Shown here one piece after another: positions 1 to 6,430 of a stretch of DNA of 9,891 bases. Origin of the DNA: an uncultured Clostridia bacterium (GTDB lineage Bacteria > Bacillota > Clostridia > Lachnospirales > Lachnospiraceae); assembly GCA_945622055.1 (NCBI GenBank), contig CALZBV010000073.1, positions 1 through 9,891 on the forward strand. The letters run 5' to 3'. The notes beneath the pieces are model-generated. The model was not told the origin of the DNA, made no database searches, and saw nothing but the letters and a program-made list of their open reading frames with translations. A program made the position numbers and the translations under genes. Numbering within the stretch: the first letter of the stretch is position 1; each line of letters starts with the position of its first letter.

Positions 1-202
1 CAGAGCGATTTCCGAAGCGGAGGTGCTTATCATTGGCGGAACATCGTTGGTTGTTTATCCTGCGGCTGGGTTGATAAATTATTTCCGCGGAGAATCAATT
101 GTTCTGATTAATAAAAGTGAGACCTCGGCTGATGCAAAGGCAGACCTGGTCATCAATGATGACATTGCCGGTGTTATGGAAAAGGTAATGAAGGGGTTAT
201 AG
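1..202 (+). CDS. Sirtuin-type NAD-dependent protein deacylase, C-terminal fragment
   Basis: Only the last 66 codons are present; the frame is open from base 2 and ends in TAG at 200-202. The fragment contains IIGGTSLVVYPAAGLI, which matches the conserved GTSL-V-PA segment of the Sir2/CobB Rossmann domain that binds NAD. It then has a beta strand, IVLINKSET, and the acidic stretch ADLVINDD that usually lies near the end of bacterial sirtuins. The family removes acetyl or other acyl groups from protein lysines, consuming NAD+. The catalytic His and the zinc-binding Cys residues would lie upstream, outside the window, so I cannot confirm that the gene is intact. It is followed after 25 nt by the ABC-F gene on the same strand and may share its transcript. 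The family call is firm; the exact acyl specificity cannot be read from this piece. Confidence 0.85.
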   Translation, partial: RAISEAEVLIIGGTSLVVYPAAGLINYFRGESIVLINKSETSADAKADLVINDDIAGVMEKVMKGL

Positions 203-227
203 GAACCTGTTATAGAATGGAGTTTTT

Positions 228-2282
228 ATGAGATATCAGATTAAGCATGCACTGGTGCAGTTTGGCGCAGATGTGATTTTGCAGGATGTAAACTTTGAGG
301 TGCATGATAAAGAAAAAATTGCAATTGTCGGAAGAAACGGTTGTGGAAAGACTACTCTGCTAAAGCTTATCGCAGGAGACATCAGGATGAATAATCCGGA
401 CAGTGATGAGGAATGCGGCATTGAAGTGGCCGGAACACAGGAAATAGGGTTTCTTCGCCAGATAAATTTTACGGATACTGAGATTACGGTAGAGGATGAA
501 ATCAAGAAGGTATTTCAACCGGTATTTGCGTGCGAGGAAAGAATGCACATGCTGGAGGCGGAGATGAATCGCCGGTCAGAGCAGCCTGATAAAATGCAAG
601 AGCTGCTTTGGGAATATGATACCCTGCAGAACAAAATGGAGGCGCTTCACGGATATTCGTGGAAGCAGGATATGGAAACGATGTTTCAGAAATTCGGGTT
701 TGTGCTGGAGGACCTGAAACGTCCCATTGGAAGCTTTTCCGGAGGTCAGCAGACAAAGGTAGCCTTTATCAAGCTTCTTTTGAACCGTCCGGACATCATG
801 CTGCTGGACGAGCCGACCAACCACTTGGATTTGCCGACGATTGAATGGCTGGAGGGGTATTTGAGAACCTATGATAAGGCAGTTATTATTGTATCCCATG
901 ACCGAATGTTTCTGGATAAAATCATTGATGTGACCTATGAGATAGAGTACCATCGCATCAAGCGATATGCTGGAAATTACACGGCATTCATAAAGCGCAA
1001 GGAAGAAGACCTGATTAAGCAGGAAAAGGACTACGAAGAGCAGCAGAAGGAGATTAAGCGTCTGACTGACTGGATTGAACAGTGGAAAAATACACCGACG
1101 AAGGTGGCTGCAACGCGCTCCAAGCGTATGGCCATTGAGCATATGGTTAAAATCGAAAAGCCGAGACGATTTGATACGAAAGCCTTTCATGCCAGATATA
1201 CACCCCGTATTGTAAGCTACACAAATGTCATCAATGCCAAAAATCTGCAAATCGGTTATGATAAGGTGCTAAGTACGGTGACGTTTTTACTCCGGAAAAA
1301 AGAACGGCTTGCCATTATCGGGGAAAACGGAAAGGGAAAGTCAACACTGCTCAAAACGTTAATCGGCGAAATTCCGGCACTGGGCGGTGAATTCCGGTTT
1401 GGACAAAACGTGGAATATGGATATTTTGATCAGCAAAAGGCGGTGCTTGAGCCGGTAGACCCAAAGCAGACGGTGTTGGACAATTTCTGGGCGGAATACC
1501 CGGATTATCTTCGTGAAGAGGTGCGAAGTGCGCTTGGTGGTTTTTTGTTTTCCGGAGAAGAAGCAGAGAAAAAAATGGGACAGCTGTCGGGAGGAGAAAA
1601 GGTACGCCTGGCGCTTTGCAAGTTGATTCAGACGCGTCCGAACCTGCTCATTCTTGATGAGCCGACAAATCATATGGATTTGATTGGAAAGGATGCACTG
1701 GAGCAGATGCTGCAGGAGTATGAGGGTACGGTTCTGTTTGTATCACATGACCGCTATTTCATCAGCCGGATTGCAACCGGGATTCTGGAATTTACACCAA
1801 CGGATGTGAAGCAGTATCACATGAATTATGAGGAATTTCTGGAGGAAAAGCAGAAGGAAGCCGGAAGAAACGGAACGGCATCCGGGAAAAATGCAGCATT
1901 CCGGGAAGAGGGAACCGGTGTAAATGGGAAAAACAGCATACAGACCGGCACGGGGATACAAGGCGGGAATGTGGCTTCGGACGGAACTCCGACTTTATCC
2001 GATGTTTTTGACAAAAAAACGTATTATAACCCGTTAAAGATTATCAGTCGTCTGGAGCGTCAGCTTGAAAAATATGAAAAACAGCTGGAGGAGGATGAGC
2101 AAAGGGCAGCAGAGCTTCAGATGCAGCTTATGGCACCTGAGCTTGCGAGTGATTATACGAAGCTGATGGAACTGCAGAATGCGGTTGACGCACTCGAGCA
2201 TGATCAGGAAACGCTGCTTGAGCGCATATTAGAAACGGAAACAGAGCTCGCGGAGCATAGAGGGGTACTAAGTAAGCAGTGA
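228..2282 (+). CDS. ABC-F family ATPase (duplicated ATP-binding cassettes, Uup/YdiF-like)
   Basis: This is a 684-aa soluble protein with two ABC cassettes and no membrane segment, the layout of ABC-F translation factors that act on the ribosome. Cassette 1 has Walker A GRNGCGKT (35-42), signature SFSGGQ (169-174), Walker B IMLLDEP (190-196) and the switch His in VSHDR (222-226). Cassette 2 has Walker A GENGKGKS (365-372), signature LSGGE (453-457), Walker B LLILDEP (473-479) and VSHDR (505-509). A charged helical linker lies between them (about 250-330), the part that in ABC-F proteins reaches towards the tRNA sites. A Gly/Asn/Thr-rich spacer follows (about 545-590), then a C-terminal coiled coil (about 595-675), as in Uup. 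The ATG at 228 is preceded by TGGAG at 5 nt. Antibiotic resistance (ARE-type) versus a housekeeping role cannot be decided from sequence. The gene lies 25 nt after the sirtuin gene. Confidence 0.93.
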   Translation: MRYQIKHALVQFGADVILQDVNFEVHDKEKIAIVGRNGCGKTTLLKLIAGDIRMNNPDSDEECGIEVAGTQEIGFLRQINFTDTEITVEDEIKKVFQPVFACEERMHMLEAEMNRRSEQPDKMQELLWEYDTLQNKMEALHGYSWKQDMETMFQKFGFVLEDLKRPIGSFSGGQQTKVAFIKLLLNRPDIMLLDEPTNHLDLPTIEWLEGYLRTYDKAVIIVSHDRMFLDKIIDVTYEIEYHRIKRYAGNYTAFIKRKEEDLIKQEKDYEEQQKEIKRLTDWIEQWKNTPTKVAATRSKRMAIEHMVKIEKPRRFDTKAFHARYTPRIVSYTNVINAKNLQIGYDKVLSTVTFLLRKKERLAIIGENGKGKSTLLKTLIGEIPALGGEFRFGQNVEYGYFDQQKAVLEPVDPKQTVLDNFWAEYPDYLREEVRSALGGFLFSGEEAEKKMGQLSGGEKVRLALCKLIQTRPNLLILDEPTNHMDLIGKDALEQMLQEYEGTVLFVSHDRYFISRIATGILEFTPTDVKQYHMNYEEFLEEKQKEAGRNGTASGKNAAFREEGTGVNGKNSIQTGTGIQGGNVASDGTPTLSDVFDKKTYYNPLKIISRLERQLEKYEKQLEEDEQRAAELQMQLMAPELASDYTKLMELQNAVDALEHDQETLLERILETETELAEHRGVLSKQ

Positions 2283-2333
2283 TTCGTCCGGCGTTTCCAT
2301 GAAGAAAGAGGAATACGTTGTTTTCCGAAAAGG

Positions 2334-2843
2334 TCAGCCGCCGAAGGAAATCCTTTTGCGAAGAGCCGACCGTGTACCGAGGTACAGGAAAAGACAGGCA
2401 ACGGTGATGCCGATTGTGTCAATCAAAACATCAACCGGTGTTCCGCAGCGTCCCGGAACAAAGTGCTGGTGAAATTCATCCAAAGCTGCAAACAGGACTC
2501 CGAGGAAAAACGTAGCCAAAAGCTTTGGGTGTTGAAAACGCAGAAGGTGCAGCTGCTTTGGAAGAAGGACATGAAGCGGCAGATATATGGTAAATGCCAG
2601 AATAAAATATTCGGTCATGTGGGCACACTTACGTACCAGAAGCTGTAAGGACTGAGCCAGCTCGTTCATACGGATCGGGGACAGTTCAAGGTGAAAGAGA
2701 TGATCGGATATTCCAACCAAAAAGGAGCAAATCCGAAGGCTCAGGGAACCGGAGGTGTTTCCGTCCTGTGCGGAGAAGAAAAAAATGATATAAAGCATAA
2801 AAAGCAGTGGGAGGAGTGATATCATATTCCAAATTTTTTTCAT
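2334..2843 (-). CDS. VanZ family membrane protein
   Basis: The predicted protein has 169 aa, within the usual VanZ-like size range. It has about four hydrophobic segments, at residues 5-24, 76-95, 107-125 and 136-156. The diagnostic VanZ residues are present: FSAQ at the end of the first helix (23-26), RKCAHMTEY (71-79), and DEFHQHFVPGRCGTPVDVLID (from residue 122), with its conserved Asp, Glu, His and Gln. VanZ is named for a teicoplanin-resistance accessory protein, but most family members are chromosomal and of unknown function, so resistance should not be assumed. The ATG at 2843 follows AAAGGAGCT, a good ribosome binding site. The gene points the same way as the trp operon and starts 134 nt after trpA, separated from it by three hairpins. 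Its end is only 51 nt from the end of the convergent ABC-F gene. I found no convincing promoter of its own. Confidence 0.9.
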   Translation of the reverse strand: MKKIWNMISLLPLLFMLYIIFFFSAQDGNTSGSLSLRICSFLVGISDHLFHLELSPIRMNELAQSLQLLVRKCAHMTEYFILAFTIYLPLHVLLPKQLHLLRFQHPKLLATFFLGVLFAALDEFHQHFVPGRCGTPVDVLIDTIGITVACLFLYLGTRSALRKRISFGG

Positions 2844-2870
2844 GTTGTAGCTCCTTTGATTGGAAATTTG

Positions 2871-2904
2871 TTAGGAAAGTACTGATAATTCAGCGCTTTC
2901 CTAA
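2871..2904. other. Hairpin between trpA and vanZ
   Basis: TTAGGAAAG (2871-2879) and CTTTCCTAA (2896-2904) are perfect reverse complements of 9 bp. Inside them, CTGA/TCAG (2882-2885 with 2890-2893) can pair over a 4-nt loop. On the minus strand it lies in the region leading into vanZ, and the run of five U that could serve the preceding terminator hairpin is partly contained in its first arm. It could be a leader structure of vanZ or part of a compound terminator. Its function is not shown by sequence. Confidence 0.5.
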
Positions 2905-2945
2905 AAATGCACATTAGCGCGATGGGAGATGTGCTCCCATCGCGC
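2902..2945 (-). terminator. Strong GC-rich hairpin after trpA, probable operon terminator
   Basis: GCGCGATGGGAG (2917-2928) and CTCCCATCGCGC (2934-2945) form a perfect 12-bp stem with a 5-nt loop. On the trp transcript it comes 33 nt after the trpA stop codon. A run of five U follows (2907-2903), but only after 9 nt, so the stem is very strong while the U tract is displaced from its ideal position. Some read-through into vanZ is therefore possible. Confidence 0.6.
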
Positions 2946-2952
2946 CAGGCAG

Positions 2953-2976
2953 AAGAGTCCGGTGGCGGACTCTTTT
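2953..2976 (+). terminator. Hairpin with U tract, reads as a terminator for plus-strand transcripts
   Basis: AAGAGTCCG (2953-2961) and CGGACTCTT (2966-2974) form a perfect 9-bp stem with loop GTGG. On the plus strand it is followed directly by TTTTATTAT, a normal intrinsic-terminator tail. On the minus strand it begins only 3 nt past the trpA stop codon, but CTGCCTGG follows rather than a U run, so there it is at best an RNA-stabilising hairpin. Its arms recur upstream of trpE (9531-9549). Confidence 0.6.
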
Positions 2977-2977
2977 A

Positions 2978-3754
2978 TTATAAGGGAAGCAGTGCATCCT
3001 TCATGCTCTTTACATAATCTCCGATGTGGCGCGGGGCATCGGTGCCGTGCGCCTCCAAAAGCTTGATAATTGCAGAGCCTACAATGGCCCCGTTGGAAAT
3101 CCCTGCCATTTTGGCGGCCTGTTTTGGGGTGGAGATACCAAAGCCAATGGCACATGGAACAGAAGTATTTGCACGAATAACCTCAACGATTGAGGCAAGG
3201 TCAGTTGTGATTTCGCTTCGTACACCGGTTACGCCAAGACTGGAAACCAGATAAATGAAGCCGGTAGCCTCCTTTGCAATCATGGCGATACGGTCCTTTG
3301 AGGTAGGAGCAATCATGGAAATCAGATCCACGTCATAGCGGGTGCAGAGCGGAAGAAATTCTTCCTTTTCTTCAAACGGAATGTCCGGAAGAATGATTCC
3401 GTCAATTCCGATTTCTTTACAGGTGGAGATAAAGCGTTCCGAGCCGTAAGAAAAGACAACGTTTGCATAGGTCATGAAAACGAATGGAATGGTAATATCC
3501 TTACGAAGCTCCCGCACAAGCTCAAAAATGGAATCGGTGGTAACATTTCCGGAAAGCGCCCGGAGATTCGCTGCCTGAATGACAGGACCTTCCGCTGTCG
3601 GATCGGAAAACGGAATTCCGAGTTCAATCAAATCGGCACCTGCAGCGACTGCGGAACGAACAACGGCAGCGGTGGTGGCGAGATCCGGGTCCCCGCAGGT
3701 AATAAATGGGATGAAAGCCTTTCCGTTTTTGAAAGCGTTTTGTATTTTACTCAT
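2978..3754 (-). CDS. trpA: Tryptophan synthase alpha subunit
   Basis: This 258-aa TIM-barrel enzyme cleaves indole-3-glycerol phosphate to indole and glyceraldehyde 3-phosphate and passes indole through a tunnel to TrpB. The opening FIPFITCGDPD is typical. The catalytic Glu is E44 in ELGIPFSDP. The second catalytic acid, Asp60 in E. coli, is replaced by Glu (E55, in TAEGPVIQ). The substrate phosphate site is covered by YLVSSLGVTG (168-177), GFGIS (204-208) and GSAII (226-230). The ATG at 3754 is chosen because AGAGGGGAGG lies 6 nt upstream and MSKIQNAF gives the normal family N-terminus; an in-frame TTG at 3781 would add nine unsupported residues. The gene overlaps the end of trpB by 8 nt, which suggests coupled translation of the two subunits. 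It is the last gene of the operon. Confidence 0.97.
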   Translation of the reverse strand: MSKIQNAFKNGKAFIPFITCGDPDLATTAAVVRSAVAAGADLIELGIPFSDPTAEGPVIQAANLRALSGNVTTDSIFELVRELRKDITIPFVFMTYANVVFSYGSERFISTCKEIGIDGIILPDIPFEEKEEFLPLCTRYDVDLISMIAPTSKDRIAMIAKEATGFIYLVSSLGVTGVRSEITTDLASIVEVIRANTSVPCAIGFGISTPKQAAKMAGISNGAIVGSAIIKLLEAHGTDAPRHIGDYVKSMKDALLPL

Positions 3755-4937
3755 GAAGATCCTCCCCTCTGTAACGTGCAATGGCAGCGCAGTCCTTGTC
3801 GCCTCTGCCGGAAATGGTAATGACCATAATCTGTTCTTTGGTCATCTCCTTTGCAAGCTTCATTGCATGCGCAACCGCATGTGCAGATTCGATGGCCGGG
3901 ATGATGCCCTCCGTTTTTGCAAGATATTCAAAGGCATTGACAGCCTCCTCATCGGTTACCGGAACGTACTCAGCACGCCCGATGTCATGCAGATGAGCAT
4001 GCTCCGGTCCGATTCCCGGATAATCAAGACCTGCGGAAATGGAGTATACCGGAGCAATCTGACCATATTTGTCCTGACAGAAATAAGATTTCATGCCGTG
4101 AAAAATACCCAGCTTTCCGGTGCTGATGGTTGCGGCAGTTTCCCATGTGTCAATGCCACGGCCGGCAGCTTCACAGCCGATCAGGCGGACAGAGGGATCG
4201 TTAATAAAATGATAAAAGGTTCCGATTGCATTTGAACCGCCACCGACACAGGCAAGAACGGCATCCGGAAGCCGTCCTTCTTTATCCAGCAGCTGCTGCT
4301 TAATCTCCTTGGAGATGACGGCCTGAAAATCACGCACAATCGTTGGGAACGGGTGCGGTCCCATAACAGAACCGAGGCAGTAATGGGTGTCGGAAATCCG
4401 GCTGGTCCATTCACGCATTGCCTCTGAAACAGCGTCCTTTAAGGTCTTTGTGCCTGATTTGACAGGAATTACCTCAGCACCGAGCAGGCGCATGCGGTAT
4501 ACATTCAGAGCCTGACGGATGGTGTCCTCTTCTCCCATGAAAACAACGCATTCCATACCCATCAGGGCAGCGGCAGTGGCAGTGGCAACACCATGCTGCC
4601 CTGCACCGGTTTCAGCAATCAGTCTGGTTTTCCCCATTTTTTTGGCAAGCAGGGCCTGGCCGAGTACATTGTTAATCTTGTGGGCACCGGTATGATTGAG
4701 GTCCTCACGCTTTAAGTAAATTTTCGGACCTCCCAGGTCCTTTGTCATTTTCTCGGCGAAGTAAAGGCGGGACGGTCTTCCGGCATAATCATTGAACAGC
4801 CCGGTAAGCTCGCGGTTAAAGTCCGGGTCCTCCTTGTAGTAGTTGTACGCCCTTTCCAGTTCAATTACGGCATTCATCAGGGTCTCCGGGATGTATTGAC
4901 CACCATGAATTCCAAAGCGTCCGTTTTGATTTGTCAT
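3747..4937 (-). CDS. trpB: Tryptophan synthase beta subunit
   Basis: This 396-aa PLP enzyme condenses indole with L-serine to give L-tryptophan and works as an alpha2-beta2 complex with TrpA. The PLP-binding lysine is K87 in HTGAHKINN. The catalytic acid is E109 in AETGAGQHG, and the PLP phosphate loop is GGGSNAIG (232-239). The N-terminal GRFGIHGGQYIPETL and the C-terminal ISGRGDKD are typical, as is the length. It is the classical TrpB1 type, as expected for a gene next to trpA. Its ATG shares ATGA (4934-4937) with the trpF stop, and its end overlaps trpA by 8 nt, so all three genes are probably translationally coupled. No key residue is missing. Confidence 0.98.
   Translation of the reverse strand: MTNQNGRFGIHGGQYIPETLMNAVIELERAYNYYKEDPDFNRELTGLFNDYAGRPSRLYFAEKMTKDLGGPKIYLKREDLNHTGAHKINNVLGQALLAKKMGKTRLIAETGAGQHGVATATAAALMGMECVVFMGEEDTIRQALNVYRMRLLGAEVIPVKSGTKTLKDAVSEAMREWTSRISDTHYCLGSVMGPHPFPTIVRDFQAVISKEIKQQLLDKEGRLPDAVLACVGGGSNAIGTFYHFINDPSVRLIGCEAAGRGIDTWETAATISTGKLGIFHGMKSYFCQDKYGQIAPVYSISAGLDYPGIGPEHAHLHDIGRAEYVPVTDEEAVNAFEYLAKTEGIIPAIESAHAVAHAMKLAKEMTKEQIMVITISGRGDKDCAAIARYRGEDLHE
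3761..3770 (-). promoter_or_regulatory. Ribosome binding site that fixes the trpA start
   Basis: On the minus strand AGAGGGGAGG ends 6 nt before the ATG at 3754 and lies inside the last codons of trpB. It supports the ATG start rather than the in-frame TTG at 3781. Confidence 0.8.
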
Positions 4938-5599
4938 AGTATATCCTTTCCGTCCGGTTCGCGCACGAGCCGGACAAATTTTCTCATTTTATCTGGGTCT
5001 TTTTTACCGTTGGTTTCAATGCCTGAGCTTATATCCACGGCAAAGGGGGAGACAGAGTCAATTGCCCTTCGGGTGTTAGAAAGCGTTAATCCTCCGGCCA
5101 GAAAAAACGGGCGCGAGAGGTCCTTTAGCAGGCTCCAGTCAAAGGTGGTTCCGGTTCCTCCGGTGCCGGAATCAACCAGAATACCATCTGCACTGCAGGC
5201 AGATGCCCGAAGTACATCCTCCTTACCGTCGATACGAAACGCCTTTAGAAGGGGACAGTCGGTCAATTGCCGCAGGGCAGAGAGGTAGGCTTCGTCTTCA
5301 CTGCCATGCAGCTGTACGACGGAGATGGTACCGGATGCAAGCAGTGCAGCAATTTGTTTCGGGTCTTCATTGACAAAGACACCGACCGGGAGGATGCCGG
5401 GCTTTAAGTGCTTACGAAGAAGCTTTGCATCGGACGGAGAAAGATACCGTCTGCTCTTTTTGGCAAATACAAAGCCGACAAACTCCGGCATAAGCTCATT
5501 TACCGTCTCGATATCCTCCAACCGGGTAAGACCGCAAAGCTTTATTTTAGGAATCCGGATGCAGGTATGAGGCTCGTTTTGAAAAAACAAGTGATTCAA
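4934..5599 (-). CDS. trpF: Phosphoribosylanthranilate isomerase
   Basis: This 221-aa single-domain enzyme turns N-(5-phosphoribosyl)anthranilate into the open-chain CdRP by an Amadori rearrangement, the step before TrpC. The general base Cys is C22 in KLCGLTR and the general acid Asp is D143 in LVDSGTGGTG. VQLHG (95-99), LAGGL (167-171) and DISSGIE (189-195) complete the barrel signatures. The start codon is TTG at 5599, chosen because GGGAG lies 6 nt upstream and no ATG or GTG exists between it and the conserved core. This gives about 17 residues before IKLCGLTR, which normally sits at the very N-terminus. It follows trpC by 26 nt and overlaps trpB by 4 nt. It is a separate gene, not fused to trpC as in E. 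coli. Confidence 0.96.
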   Translation of the reverse strand: MNHLFFQNEPHTCIRIPKIKLCGLTRLEDIETVNELMPEFVGFVFAKKSRRYLSPSDAKLLRKHLKPGILPVGVFVNEDPKQIAALLASGTISVVQLHGSEDEAYLSALRQLTDCPLLKAFRIDGKEDVLRASACSADGILVDSGTGGTGTTFDWSLLKDLSRPFFLAGGLTLSNTRRAIDSVSPFAVDISSGIETNGKKDPDKMRKFVRLVREPDGKDIL

Positions 5600-5602
5600 G
5601 TA

Positions 5603-5614
5603 GGTCTCCCTTCT
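5603..5614 (-). promoter_or_regulatory. Ribosome binding site for the TTG start of trpF
   Basis: On the minus strand AGAAGGGAGACC places GGGAG (5610-5606) 6 nt before TTG at 5599. It is the only good Shine-Dalgarno match in the 26-nt trpC-trpF gap and is the main reason for accepting a TTG start. Confidence 0.75.
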
Positions 5615-5625
5615 GTGAAACTACA

Positions 5626-6411
5626 TTAATGTGCGGCAGCCCGAAACGTGGCAAGCAGCTTTGCTTTATCCGGGGCCCGCATCAGAGTTTCTCCGATGAG
5701 GACGGCATCCGCACCAAGCGCATGAAGTGCTGCAATATCCTCCGGTGTTTTGACTCCGCTTTCCGAAACAAACAGGACATCTGACGGAATCAGGGTGCGA
5801 AGACGCCTGCTGTTTTCGGTATCAACGGAAAAATCCTTCAGGTTCCGGTTGTTTACACCAACAATACGTGCTCCGCTCATTAGTGCGGTTTCAACCTCAC
5901 TCTCGTCATGGGTTTCCACGAGAGCGGAGAGTCCGAGAACATCACAGATGGAGCGATATTCCGAAAGCTGCGATGGGGATAGAATCGAGCAGATCAGAAG
6001 TACCGCAGAGGCACCGAGCAGCTTAGCTTCATAAATCATGTATTCGTCTACCGTAAAGTCCTTTCGGATACATGGAACCGATACGGTCTCTGTAATTTCA
6101 CGAAGGTAGGAATCCTTTCCGAGAAACCACTTTGGCTCCGTAAGGACAGAAATGGCATCGGCTCCCGCGGCCTCGTAATCCTTTGCAATCTGCAGATACG
6201 GAAAATCCGGTGCAATCAGCCCTTTGGACGGAGAGGCCTTTTTACATTCACAGATAAAGGAAAGGCCCGGTTTTTTTAAGGCGTGTTCAAAGGAAAAGGT
6301 GCCTCGCGGCAGTGCCTCGGCAAGTCTTCTTATTTCTGTCGCAGAAAGTGTTTTTTTGGCAAGCTCCGTGCGTTCCTTCGCATGGGCAGCAAGCTCATCC
6401 AGTATGCTCAT
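5626..6411 (-). CDS. trpC: Indole-3-glycerol phosphate synthase
   Basis: This 261-aa TIM-barrel enzyme closes the indole ring: CdRP gives indole-3-glycerol phosphate, CO2 and water. The signatures appear in the expected order: ECKKASPSKG (55-64, with the catalytic E and K), VLTE (89-92), RKDF (116-119, catalytic K117), LVETHDE (164-170, catalytic E166), GVNNRNL (185-191) and SESG (216-219). Length and spacing match monofunctional TrpC. The ATG at 6411 is preceded by GGGAGGT about 10 nt upstream, in the 19-nt gap after trpD. It is separate from trpF. Nothing looks damaged. Confidence 0.97.
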   Translation of the reverse strand: MSILDELAAHAKERTELAKKTLSATEIRRLAEALPRGTFSFEHALKKPGLSFICECKKASPSKGLIAPDFPYLQIAKDYEAAGADAISVLTEPKWFLGKDSYLREITETVSVPCIRKDFTVDEYMIYEAKLLGASAVLLICSILSPSQLSEYRSICDVLGLSALVETHDESEVETALMSGARIVGVNNRNLKDFSVDTENSRRLRTLIPSDVLFVSESGVKTPEDIAALHALGADAVLIGETLMRAPDKAKLLATFRAAAH

Positions 6412-6430
6412 AGTTTCACGTTACCTCCCA

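Noticed and set aside
576..1250. Long minus-strand open frame of 224 codons opposite the ABC-F gene.
   Set aside because: It is fully antisense to the well-supported ABC-F gene and shows no recognisable domain.
2334..2843. VanZ protein as evidence of a glycopeptide resistance cluster.
   Set aside because: No vanH, vanA/B, vanX or van regulator genes are present, and VanZ-family proteins are widespread in chromosomes without such a role.
2844..2977. A promoter for vanZ in the trpA-vanZ gap (TGTGCA, 17 nt, AATTAT on the minus strand).
   Set aside because: The match to the -35 consensus is only 3 of 6 and it lies within hairpin sequences; not strong enough to call.
3755..3781. A longer trpA starting at TTG 3781, with nine extra residues.
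   Set aside because: The ATG at 3754 has a near-perfect ribosome site 6 nt upstream and gives the standard TrpA N-terminus; the TTG lies inside trpB and has no such support.
3579..4235. Plus-strand open frame of 218 codons opposite trpA/trpB.
   Set aside because: It is a shadow of the two conserved trp genes, with composition typical of an antisense frame and no known motif.
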